This document shows, piece after piece, positions 44,380 through 53,959 of a stretch of 64,000 nt of DNA. This stretch comes from Lunularia cruciata. Its lineage: Eukaryota; Streptophyta; Marchantiopsida; Lunulariales; Lunulariaceae. The notes under the pieces are model-generated. The model had not been told where the DNA came from. It did no database searches and was given only the letters and a program-made list of their open reading frames with translations. Every line of letters starts with the position of its first letter. Within the stretch, counting starts at the first letter, position 1. The stretch covers positions 58,980,841-59,044,840 of the forward strand of contig OX419762.1 in the NCBI GenBank assembly GCA_948567375.1, in the 5' to 3' direction. Both the position numbers and the translations under genes were made by a program.

Positions 44380-44680
44380 GCTCCATCCATAGCATGCCTA
44401 AAATTGCATCATAACGGGCTAACTATATCACTCGCTACTCAATTGCTTCCTAATATTCTCCTATAGAGAGGGTTACCCGTCTAGGTAATGATTCAATCCT
44501 CTCTGTTTGCCCATTTGGTAACTCTACTTCTTCACTTCCATCTCTCTCTAGATCCATTCTCAATCTTATTGCAACAGAGCAAGACAAGAAATTCTATGTT
44601 GCTCCCGGATCTATTAATTCTCTCACTTTATTACCTTCTAGGATTCCATTCATGACAATCAATTGTGAGGTTGCCTTTCA
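44380..44680 (-). pseudogene. Element D retropepsin with active-site stop
   Basis: VLxLIDPGAT-stop-NFLSCS equivalent: TAG at 44594-44596 and Pro in the active site, both as in element C. Then VELPNGQTERIESLPRRVTL, LSIGEYQEAI. A one-base deletion near 44320 shifts the frame before RT. Confidence 0.85.
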
Positions 44681-44857
44681 GGATCTTTGCGCATTATTCT
44701 TCTTCCTTCCCTCGCTTCTCTGCTTCCTTATTGATCCAGTAAGGCCACGAGGTACATTTACTGGCAATCTTTGTTTTCCGAAGTGGTTTCTTCCTCCTCC
44801 TCTTCAATGTGCCTCTCCATGTTGTTCAAAGATCACATGTATGAAGGCCGAGGGCCT

Positions 44858-45860
44858 CTAGGGAAACGAGTGCAACAATTGGTAGATATGTGCCCTATAT
44901 GGCCACAATTGTAACAACAGCGTTGTTCTCCTTGAGTCCCTTCTCCTCGTGGGACTCCATCTCTTTGTTCTTCTACCCGTCCTCGCTCCCCTTGAAGTGG
45001 TCATGCTCCTCGATCCCGGAATCGAAGGTTGCCCAATTCCATCGGCACTGGTCCACCCATGTGTGGCATTTCTGCCCAATAATGTTGAGGTGGAACTACT
45101 CCTTCACCTCCACCTAATGCTTTTGCTATTCTCTACGCACAAGCAATGGCTTCAAATACCGTGCGAGGGTTTGCACCATGACTTCTTGGCGAATCCGCTC
45201 TTTCAACCCTCGTTTGAAATTGTCGAGAGCCTCTGCTGGACTCATGTTGGTAATTGCGACTTGTAGATCCAGAAATGTCTCCACATACTCTTGTACGCTA
45301 TTCTTCTGCCTCAATCCCCATAGTCGGGTTTGAGCCATCTGCACAGAATCCACCGATTGGAAATTCTTCAGCAGTCCTTCTTGCATTGCTGTCCATGTGA
45401 CCTCCCTTCTCTCGGCCCGCATGGATCGTTCCCAAGCATCATACCATATGAGCGCTTTATCGGTCAAGTACCCACATGCAAACACGCTTGCAGCATGCTT
45501 TGTGATCTCTGTTGAGAACAATCAGAAATATCAATTCATTCTCAAGATCCAGTTTTCCACTACTCCCATTGTATGCTGCCCCTTGTAAGGCTCGATGTTG
45601 CAGGTCTTCTTCATCCGGAGTAGCAATGTGGCTTCATTGTTGATAGGGTTCGTAGGCACGGGTGCCTCTCCAAGTACTTCAATCGTAGGTACTGGGTTTT
45701 GAGACGGCTCTTCTCCTTGCATGGCTTGATCGTTCCTGAGGATCTACACTTGACTTTGTAATGTCTCCATGGTCATCTTAATCTCTCAAAATTCATTCAG
45801 CATCCCTTGCATTCCTTGCACCAGCTCTTGCAACAACGGATCCATGGTTCCTGCGACACC
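44858..45860 (-). pseudogene. gag: Element D gag
   Basis: N-terminal block 45860-45531 (MDPLLQELVQGMQGMLNEF, ATLLLRMKKTCNIEPYKGQ, VVENWILRMN). The middle open frame 45521-45126 (131 codons) includes HAASVFACGYLTDKALIWYD, AMQEGLLKNFQSVDSVQMAQ, QEYVETFLDLQVAITNMSP. A one-base deletion near 45170 (against C) shifts the frame. The nucleocapsid continues in another frame with an intact knuckle CYNCGHIGHISTNC at 44875-44916 (CX2CX4HX4C). Confidence 0.9.
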
Positions 45861-45878
45861 CAATTGCTAACGTCTACT

Positions 45879-46308
45879 TCAATACAAAGTCAATATAATC
45901 ACTCTTGAAGGCGCACAAACTATCGGAACTACTATTGGGACCTCAGAAGCTATCACTCGTTGATAATACTCCTCACCAAAATTCCTAACCACAAAATCTC
46001 TAAACATCACTTTTGGCCTCACTACATAACGGATTTCTACTTGAGTGTTGAAAGGGAGAGGATTTGGGACATTCATATCCATATTATCATAATAGAATGT
46101 AGATCGTCAAATCCCACTCTCTGTCATATATCACCACAGGTAGAATCACCAGGTTTGGTGAGTTCATCACTCTGTCCATGAATTCTGCACCAAATTGATA
46201 AACTAGCAATACCCTCATCTGCTCACGTTGGATGTACATAACCTTGATGTGGAATGGGTTTGAAAATGGAAAGCTAGGTGCAGGAAATTGTCCCCCCGGC
46301 GCATCCAT
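45879..46308 (-). CDS. Element D leader ORF(s) of unknown function
   Basis: 46308-46087 encodes 73 residues (MDAPGGQFPAPSFPFSNPFH, then QREQMRVLLVYQFGAEFMDR, YDREWD). 46082-45879 encodes 67 residues (MDMNVPNPLPFNTQVEIRYV, VRPKVMFRDFVVRNFGEEYY). Spacing and frame offset are identical to C. Both ORFs are intact here although gag and pol are broken. No known domain recognised. They could be a translated leader, a frameshifted gag extension or an accessory protein. Confidence 0.62.
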
Positions 46309-46435
46309 CCCATCCGCTCTCTAAAGCCCTTCCTAAGTCTAGCAATTACTCTATGTTCTCCACCTCAAATTACTCAGTTTCAGTAGTTCGTGCTATTCCA
46401 AGAGGGGTGATCCACTCTCTTGGACTAGAACACTC

Positions 46436-46447
46436 GCTCTGATACCA
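46436..46447 (-). promoter_or_regulatory. Element D primer binding site
   Basis: Minus strand TGGTATCAGAGC, a perfect initiator-Met-tRNA match, one base from the 5' LTR. Confidence 0.93.
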
Positions 46448-46448
46448 T

Positions 46449-47169
46449 TGTAATACTCCGAGGACAAGAGAAGAGAGAAAACACAGATTGCACACTCAAA
46501 CACTTGATGCCCCAAGGAAGCACCTTCTCTTTATTATATAGACAAAGAGGATCTCCTCCAAGGAAGCTCCACCATAGGATTAGGGACACAAATAGGTGAC
46601 CTGTCAGCAAGCTCCACCCTTGGATTACTTACTTGGATGGGTGACCTGTCTGGTTGGTCAAACAAGCTTTGACCAGAGGGAATCTTTTAGGGAATCTTCC
46701 TATAGGAATCTCAGAATCACGTGAGTAAGGTACCATTGGAAAGCTCTCAACGAGACAAAGCAGGGGGGAGGGGAAGGCCAACCTTTCCTTTGTTAGGGGG
46801 ATCTGTACATTTTTGAGGCCTAATTCATCCGTTTAGGCCTCCGAAATTGCCTTCAAAGATTTCAAGCATATTTTGGTTCCTACTCTATTAGTAGAAGTCC
46901 CCTTTTGGTGATACCATTTTCTAATTTGTTTAGTCCATCCTGTGTAACATCCTTCCAGATGTTACCAAACCAATTCTCACCTTTAAATCATATGTCTAGC
47001 TATTGGTTCTAAGGTTCTCAAGTCTATTTCAGTTTCTGCCCTATTAGTAGAAGTACTCTTTTGGTGATACTTCTATCTGATCGATTTTGACCATCATGTA
47101 TAACATCATTCTAGAAGTTACCAAACCAAATTTCACATCTAGATAATATGGCTAACCCTTGGTATTACA
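46449..47169 (-). repeat. Element D 5' LTR
   Basis: 721 bp, TGTAATACTCCGAGG to TTGGTATTACA on the plus strand. It lacks about 13 bp ('tctaggtcctatc') present in the 3' LTR near 40793. Otherwise collinear, with both copies of the 156-bp duplication. Confidence 0.95.
46530..46540 (-). promoter_or_regulatory. Element D LTR TATA / polyA core
   Basis: Minus strand TATATAATAAA, about 90 bp before the LTR 3' end, conserved in position with B. Confidence 0.6.
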
Positions 47170-47910
47170 GTGCCCTTGCTATTCTTTGAGCACAAGCAAT
47201 GGCTTCAAATATAGTGTGAGGATTTTGTACCATGACTTCTTGGCAAATTTGATCTTTCAACCCTTGTTTGAAATTGTCCAGAGCCTCTACTAGACTCATC
47301 TTAATTATTGTGACTTGTAGATCCATAAATGCTTCCACATACTCTTGTATTGCTATTCTTTTGTTTCAATCTCCATAGTCGGATTTGAGCCATCTGCACG
47401 AAATCCATATATTGGAAATTCTTCAAAAGTCCTTGCATTGTTCTCCATGTGATTTCCCTTCTTTTTGACAACATTGATCATTCCCAAGCATCATACGACA
47501 TGAGGGCTTTATTGGTTAGGTACCCACATGCAAACACGCTTGTGGCATGCTTGGTGATCTCCGCCAAGAACAATTAGAAGTATCGGTTCATTCTTGAGAT
47601 CCAATTCTCCACTACTCTCATAGCACACTACCCCTTGTAAGGCTCAATATTGCAAGTCTTCTTCATTTGTAGTAGCAATGTAGCTTCATCTTTGGCTAGG
47701 TTTGATGTCATAAGCATGGATGCATCTCCAAGTACTTCAATTGCAGCTACTAGGCTTTGAGATGGTTCCCCTTCTTGCATTGTTTGATCATTCTTGAGGG
47801 TTTGTACTTGATTTTACAATGCCTTCATGGTCATCTTGATTTCCCAAAACTCATTCAACATCCCCTACATTCCTTGCATCAACTCCTACAATTGCTGATC
47901 CATGCTTCCT
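47170..47910 (-). pseudogene. gag: Element E gag, N-terminal piece
   Basis: Minus-strand text collinear with D gag: MDQQL-type start near 47900, MLNEFWEIKMTMKAL, ATLLLQMKKTCNIEPYK near 47625-47690, RMNRYF and EALDNFKQGLKDQICQEVMV near 47220-47290, ending AQRIAR at the D insertion. Multiple frameshifts and stops. Confidence 0.8.
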
Positions 47911-47949
47911 ACATACAATCAATGTTCACTTGCTACTTCCTACTTCAAT

Positions 47950-48400
47950 AAAGGATTAGAATGATCACTCAAGATGGTGCAAAAACTATGGAAACTACCA
48001 TTGGGACCTTAGAGGCCATCACTCGTTGATAATATTTCTCACCAAAATTGCTTACTACAAAATCTCTAAACATCGCTTTTGGTCTAACTACATAATTGAT
48101 TTCTACTTGCATGTTGAAAGTGTGAGGATTCAGTACATTCAAATCCATAACATCATAATAGAATCTAGATTTTCACTCTCTATTGCATACCACCACATGT
48201 AGAATCACCAGGTTGGTGAATTCATCACTATGTCCATGAATTCTACTCCAAAGTGATAAACTAGCAATACTCTCATTTGCTCACACTAGATGTACATAAT
48301 CTTGATGTGAAATGGATACAATAATGGAAAGCTAGGTGAGGGAAATTATCCTCCCGATGCATCCATCCCACCTGTTCTCTAAAGCACTTTTTAAGTCTAA
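47950..48400 (-). pseudogene. Element E leader ORF
   Basis: The minus strand reads REQ-like CEQMRVLLVYHFGVEFMDIV near 48220-48280, then FYYDVMDLNVLNPHTFNMQV and NYVVRPKAMFRDFVVSNFGE near 48040-48170. Relative to B, C and D it has a 7-bp shorter junction, so the two halves lie in one frame here (with a TGA for the Trp of REW). See findings. Confidence 0.6.
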
Positions 48401-48492
48401 CAATTGCACTATATTCTCCACCTCAAATTACTTAGTTTGAAAAGCTTGTGGTCTTCCAACAGGGATGATCCACTCTCTTGGATAAAATACTT

Positions 48493-48504
48493 GCTCTGAT
48501 ACCA
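48493..48504 (-). promoter_or_regulatory. Element E primer binding site
   Basis: Minus strand TGGTATCAGAGC, perfect, one base from the 5' LTR. Confidence 0.92.
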
Positions 48505-48505
48505 T

Positions 48506-49243
48506 TGTAATGCTCCGTGGACAAGAGAAATCTTCAAGAGAGAAAGCACAGGTTTCACACTAAATCTTCCAATGCCCCAAAGGAGCACCTTCTCTTTCTT
48601 ATATAGCAAAGAGCATCCTCTCAAAGGAAGCTCCACCCTTGGATCAGATACATGGATTAGTGACATGTTAGCAAGCTCTATACTTGGATTAGTTGTTTGG
48701 ATCGGTGACATGTTAGTCCTTGTCCTATCTAGTTGGTCAAATGGGTTTGACCAAAGGGAATCTTTAGAGAATCTTCTTGTAGGAAGCTCAAAATCACATA
48801 AATCTGGTACCATTGGAAAGATCTCAATGAGACAAATCATGGGGGGAGAAGGCAAGCATTTTTTGTGGGAGGTCAAAATGTTTCCATTTTTTAGGCCTAA
48901 TTCATCCATTTAGGCCTCTAAAAATGGCTTTAAAGTTCAAAGGCTATTTTTGGCTTCTACCCTATTAGTAGAAGTGCTCCTTTGGTGATACCTCTATCTA
49001 ATCTACAATCTCCATCATGTATAACATCCTTCCATATGTCACCACCCCAAGTTTCATCTTTAGATCATATGCCTAGCTATTGATTCTAAAGTTTCCAAGC
49101 ATGTTTTGATTTTTGGCCTATTAGTAGTACTCTTTTGGTGATACCTCTAGCTCATCTACTTAGTCCCTCATGTATAACATCCTTACATATGTTACCAAAC
49201 CAAATTTCATCTCTAAATCATGTGTCTAGCTATTGGTATTACA
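48506..49243 (-). repeat. Element E 5' LTR
   Basis: 738 bp, TGTAATGCTCCGTGG to TTGGTATTACA, collinear with 33987-34731. The second 'ctattagtag' box near 49116 is shortened (tattagtagtac). Confidence 0.92.
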
Positions 49244-49774
49244 AAACCTCTCCATTGTCAAAGCAAACCAAATGGAATGAACTATTTAACTACACATGCA
49301 AGCAAACTCATTATAATTTTGAGTGGAAGCACCCATCAAACTACCACAAGGACTATGTGCTTCAGTGAACCTCTCATATGCTTGAGTGGGCCCAATGGAA
49401 TGAACTATTTCTACAAAATTCATTACTTGCATAAGATTTACAACATTCCATAAAGATTTGCTATCATGTTCTATCTAATCTATTGAAAATCAATAAAAAA
49501 AAATCAGGAGAAGGGTGATTGCTACCCATAGTACAAGGCATCTCATCTATCTGAACAAAACTTGTCACAATACTTTTAATTTCTCCCAAAGTTTTGCCAA
49601 ACTATCCAATGTCATCTCAAACTGTTGTCTGGATTTGACAAGTCTCTCTTGGAAGCTTAACTTTTGTGCTTTCTTTCTCTCCTAGATCTCTTCCTTCTCC
49701 CAGAGCTTTTCTATTTAGTTGTCTTTAGACCATCAATTTTTGCCAGTTGACACCTCTCCTATGCCTCCAACAAT
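49244..49774. other. Right flank of E, continuing the 33.9-kb repeat
   Basis: 49300-49400 ('ttttgagtggaagcacccatcaa', then 'ggactatgtgc' and 'gaacctctc') is a second copy of 33930-33986 ('ttttgagtggagttgcccatcaa'). E therefore inserted within an existing imperfect duplication. The rest to 49774 is unassigned. Confidence 0.6.
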
Positions 49775-50374
49775 TGTAATACTATTAGCAAGACAAATTA
49801 GATATGTGTGAAAATTGGCTTGGTAATATTTTTAGAGATAATATGCATGATTGACTAAGTAGATCAAAAAGAAGATTCACCAAAAGAAGACTTCAGCTAA
49901 TAGGGTAAAAGTCAAAAACACACCAAAAACTCCAAAGTCAATCAAGAGTTAAGAGGCCTCAAAGACATAAAATCTTACCACTCCTTCCAAGAGAAAAGGT
50001 GTTGCACTCCAAGGAGAAAGGTAATCCTTGGAGGAGGGTGGTGTTTCCTTCTCCTCCTTGTTTGTCTTGTCAAGATCTTTCCGATTGTATCTCACCCATG
50101 TTGTTTTGAGGTTCTTATAAAAATATTCCCCAAAGATTCCCTTTGGTCAAACTTGTTTGACCAACCAAATAAGACAAGGATCACCATGTTACCAATCCAC
50201 GTAGTTAATCTACAGGTGTAGCTTGTTGATATGTCACCAATCCATGTATCTTATCTAAGGGTGTAGTTCCTTTTGAGTGGATCCACATTTTCTATATAAT
50301 AAAGATAAGGTGCTCTTTTGGGACATCAAAGTTTTCTAAGAGTTCCAATCTTGTGAACTTCTTGGTCTATTATA
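49775..50374 (+). repeat. Solo LTR of the B/E family, plus orientation
   Basis: 600 bp, TGTAATACTATTAGC to CTTGGTCTATTATA. It has the TATA core 'ctatataataaagat' and one 'ctaatag' box. Flanks acaat (49770-49774) and gcaat (50375-50379) match at 4 of 5. No internal sequence. Confidence 0.85.
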
Positions 50375-50537
50375 GCAATTCAACCCTCAATCAGTGTTAC
50401 TAGCATTATCCCTTGCAAAAATATTTAACATGGGACAAACCTTTGGGTTTGGCTTATACAATATCCTCTTCTTCACCTTCTCCATCCCCTAAATCTCCAC
50501 CATCTATTATTGTTGTGGGCATTTCTTCTTCTCTTAT

Positions 50538-50915
50538 TTGGATCTCCTCTTGTACTATTCTATTTCTTCAAACTAGAAGTTGCAAATCCTCCTCAAAGTG
50601 AAGTCCAAATGCTCCACGTCTTGCAGATTTCCTTGGCATAAATTCAAAAGGCCTCTCCTCTTCTATACTTGGAATCGTCCTTGGGATCTCCTCTTGTACT
50701 CTTTTGTTCCTTTGAATTGGAACTTGCAAATCCTCCTTGATAAGAAGTCCAAAAGGTTCATTTCATGTAGATTCCCTTGGCATGAATTCAAGATGTCTCT
50801 CCTCTTGTGTACTTGGAGTCTCCTCTCATACTCTTCTGTTCCTTCAAACTAGAATGTGACATCCAAATGCTTCACTTCTTGTAGATTCTCTTGGCTTAAA
50901 TTTGAAAGGCCTCTT
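50538..50915. repeat. Tandem repeat, about 140-bp unit, nearly 3 copies
   Basis: Units start near 50538, 50681 and 50817 with 'tctcctctt/c-tactcttctg-ttcc' and run through 'ttgcaaatcctcct', 'agtccaaa-g-ttc', 'gtagattcccttggcat' and 'ttcaaaaggcctctc'. The first two span the plus-strand ORFs 50413-50601 and 50580-50852, which are therefore repeat text, not genes. Confidence 0.8.
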
Positions 50916-50939
50916 GGATTTGCACACAATAAAATCTCC

Positions 50940-51397
50940 TCAAAGAGAGCTACATCCTTGGATCAAATACATGGATTCATAGCATGTTAAAAAGCTCTAC
51001 CCTTAGATTAGCCATATGGACTGGTTACATGTTGATCCTTGTCCTATTTGACTGGTCAAACAAGATCTTGAGGGAATCTTTTTGTAGGAAGCTCAAAACA
51101 ACATGGGTGAGGTATCATTAGAAAGCTCTCAACAAGACAAAAAATTAGGTAAAGGTAATACTTGATTACTAGAAGGAGGGTGGATCTTCTATTTTTTGAA
51201 GCCTAATTTCTCCATTTAGGCCTCCAAAATTGGCTCTAAAGTTTTCAAGGTGTTTTTGAGCTTTGCACTATTAGTGGAAGTACTCTTTTGGTGACATCTC
51301 TATCTCTTCTGCTTAGACCATCATATATAACATCCCTAAAGATATTATCAAACCAATTTATCTCTCTAGATAATCTATCTAGCTAATGGTAGTACAA
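50940..51397 (-). repeat. Truncated LTR of the B/E family
   Basis: Collinear with other minus-orientation LTRs from 'ggagctacatccttgga' through the 'cctaatttctccatttagg' region to 'ctaatggtagtacaa'. The outer part equivalent to the first 60-80 bp (TGTAATACTCC side) is missing, and no target duplication was found. Probably broken by a deletion joined to the tandem repeat on its left. Confidence 0.75.
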
Positions 51398-51608
51398 TAA
51401 GCTTCATGTCATGCTCCTTGGAGATGCATGGAATATTGCTATCTTAGGGCTCTTTCTTGTACTACTTCCAAGTTTTTCTCCTATACAGAGATTCTCTACT
51501 AGGTAAGCTTCATCTCATGCTCCTTGTAGACACATGAAGTATTTCTATCCTAGGGTCTGGACTCTCTACCTTTGACTCTTGCAAGGTTTTCCCCTATACT
51601 TAGAATAT
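51398..51608. repeat. 106-bp tandem duplication
   Basis: Unit 1 51398-51503 and unit 2 51504-51608 both read 'taagcttcatStcatgctcctt', then 'tatcYtaggg', then 'ttttcYcctata'. Diverged copies. Confidence 0.8.
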
Positions 51609-52095
51609 GCACTCTTGGCCATTCTATGCATTGTTTGTGTTAAATGTAAGATACCAATCATTATTGTTAGAAATAAAAATCTTCTCTAACTATGCCTTGT
51701 CAAATAGGTCTCTTATATTAAGAAGCAACCTCTTCTTCAATGCATCATCCGTACTTGTTATCCTTGAATTTATTGTGGAAGTACTAGATCCTCATCCCAC
51801 ACATGTATCTATACCAAACCTAACCATTTACATTTTGATCATGTGTAAAAAATATTGGCTTCCAACTTTGGCAAACTAACATATACCTAAGAAAAGCAAA
51901 ATCATGAGATGAGAATAAGTGCCCAAATGGTGCAAATTCCATGCAATAATGATATTGTGGTTATAATCAACAACATAGAACTTCTTTTGTAGAGGTGAAA
52001 GATTTACCCATTTCTCCTTTGTAGGATAGTTTTCCTTTTCAACCACAAGTATAATGTTGGACAAATTTAAGTATAAATTCATCTTTCTCATCATG
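51609..52095. other. Unassigned; short minus-strand ORF
   Basis: The minus-strand ORF 52094-51876 (72 codons, MMRKMNLYLNLSNIILVVEK; LSPLQKKFYVVDYNHNIIIA) is interrupted at its start by the solo LTR 52096-52683. It might be part of a decayed retroelement, but no domain is recognised. Confidence 0.3.
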
Positions 52096-52683
52096 TGTAG
52101 TCTTCCAAGGATAAGAGACCTTAAGAAAACATAGGAGAAAAAACAAATCTTTGCACTCTATCTCCAATGCCCTGAAGGAGCACCTTGATTGTATTATTCA
52201 GCAAGGGAGACTCTCCCTAAGGAAGCTCTACCCTTGGATTAGATACATGGATTGGTGACATATCAGTGAGATCTACCCTTAGATTCGTTGCATGCATGTG
52301 TGACATGTTGGTCCTGATCCTATCTGGTTGGTCAAACCATCTTTGACCAAAAGGAATCTTTATGGCATCTTCTTGTAGGGATCTTTGAATTGTATGGGTG
52401 AGGTACCATTTGAAAGCTCTTGATGGGACAAGTCTTGGGAGATGGAAGCCAACCTTTCCTCTTTTGGGAGATATCAGCACATTTTTGGTCTAATTCATCC
52501 ATTTAGGTCTCCAAAATTGGCTTTAAATTTTCTAGGTTATTTTCAACTCCTGCCCTATTAGTAAAAGTTTTCTTTTAGTGATACCTCTATCTGATCTACC
52601 TAGCCCATCATACATAATATCCTTCCAGATGTTACCAAGCCAGATTGCACCTCTAGATGATATATCTAGTTCTTGGTATTACA
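52096..52683 (-). repeat. Solo LTR of the B/E family, minus orientation
   Basis: 588 bp, TGTAGTCTTCCAAGG to TTGGTATTACA on the plus strand, flanked by a perfect target duplication tcatg (52091-52095 and 52684-52688). One 'ctattag' box only. Confidence 0.94.
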
Positions 52684-53815
52684 TCATGTCAATGATATGT
52701 TGACAAAGTATTGCTCAACAACTATTGGATCTAAGAAGATTCTCAATTCTTTCAAAAGGTAATTTAAAACTTACAAATATTCTTTATATTTTCCAAAACA
52801 AACATCTTTTAATGACTACCTTATGCATCTTGTTCTTCTTATTATGAAGGAGCATAGTGTTCATCTCCTTCATGGTGAGGAGAGGCCTGTCAAGCTATGG
52901 GCCAAGAGATGCCAAGCTTCCTATCCTTAGCTTGGTATTTCACAAACACAATATCCTTGTATCAAGCCATGATATCACACTATTCACCAGAACTTCCTCA
53001 AACAATGCTACCTTTTCTGTTCAAATAAGATTAGGTATTGTAGTCTCTTTGTCAACTAAGACTCCTAAATCAAGACCAAACATCCAATTGGCAATGATTG
53101 CTCTTCAAATGTTGACCATGTTGTATTTGGTAAACTACACTTTGAGATAAGATCCATGATGACAATAATTCCTTAGCAAGGCTAGATTTGAATGAAGTTC
53201 TACCACTCATCCTAACAATCTATGCTACAATGCATATAGATTTAGATTTGCTTTTCTAACTAGTTGAGCAAACTATTTCCTAATGTTGATATGCAATATT
53301 AAAGCAATCAATTCTATTTGTTCCTATTCTAGTATGAATCCAATTCACTAATATTTGATTGCATTTGCTTGTCATCTCCTTATTTGATATAGAGTTGGGT
53401 TCTCTAATTTCACTTTCTTCTATCACCACTAATTTGGTTGTGATTCCTCAACTATTCATTCATAAACATTCACTAATTGAATTGTGCATGAAACTCTTTA
53501 TTTATCTCCTTACATCTATGGTTCTAATTATCTATTTGGTACAACCAAAATGTAGTAATCTCTATCAAATTGGATGAAGATATGATACTGAAATGATCAC
53601 TATTATTTTCTATTCATATTGATCTTTTACTTGAATTTAAACCTTGTATTACATGACAAAGAAAATTTCATGTTCACATGGATATCAATTTTAACTCTAA
53701 AATTACTTGGAAGTGACATTATGTTTCACATGTATCTACTTCAGCAAGATTGATCATATCCAAAGAAATATTTGTCTACATGAAATCAAATTAAAAATTT
53801 CTCAAAAATTTCTCA
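52684..53815. other. No supported gene
   Basis: AT-rich. A 97-codon plus-strand ORF (52857-53150) has no recognisable motif. The minus strand shows short protein-like stretches (VALFEEVLVNSVISWLDTRI near 52960-53030) with stops. No repeat termini seen. Confidence 0.35.
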
Positions 53816-53959
53816 CATTCTTCCTTAATGCTTCTAATCCAAGGCCCCATAGCAAGATACTTGATTTCTTGTTGTGGAACTAGAATTTGAGTGATTAAGG
53901 AATGATTATAGAAATCAGAGATAATTGGGTCCTTGGGTTAGAAGCATTAAGGAGGAATG
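53816..53959. repeat. 34-bp inverted repeat with 76-bp loop
   Basis: 53816-53849 ('cattcttccttaatgcttct'...) and 53926-53959 (ends 'gaagcattaaggaggaatg') are reverse complements at about 31 of 34 positions. The arms lie at the start of the G coding remnant. Confidence 0.85.

Larger units (their letters stand above)
40586..47169 (-). mobile_element. Element D: best-preserved Ty3/gypsy chromovirus, nested in E
   Basis: 6.58-kb minus-strand element. 5' LTR 46449-47169, 3' LTR 40586-41320, perfect target duplication gtgcc (40581-40585 and 47170-47174). It has a perfect Met-tRNA PBS, leader ORF, gag with intact zinc knuckle, protease, RT, RNase H, integrase and chromodomain. By eye its LTRs differ at about 5% of the first 200 positions. 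Even so it has a gag frameshift, stops in protease, before RT and in RNase H, and a Cys-to-Ser change in the integrase zinc domain, so it cannot be autonomous. Confidence 0.96.
33987..49243 (-). mobile_element. Element E: Ty3/gypsy chromovirus hosting D and a second insert
   Basis: 5' LTR 48506-49243 and 3' LTR 33987-34731, with a perfect 5-bp target duplication aaacc (33982-33986 and 49244-49248). Its leader ORF, gag, protease, RT, RNase H, integrase and chromodomain are on the minus strand. Element D (40586-47169) splits gag. A foreign block at about 34940-37060 splits the integrase C-terminus from the chromodomain. Without inserts it is about 6.6 kb. It is more decayed than D, and the sequence flanking E is itself an imperfect duplication. 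Confidence 0.93.

Noticed and set aside
44858..45079. Arg/Thr-rich 73-codon ORF in D gag region
   Set aside because: Wrong-frame reading of the nucleocapsid. The true frame shows the CCHC knuckle.
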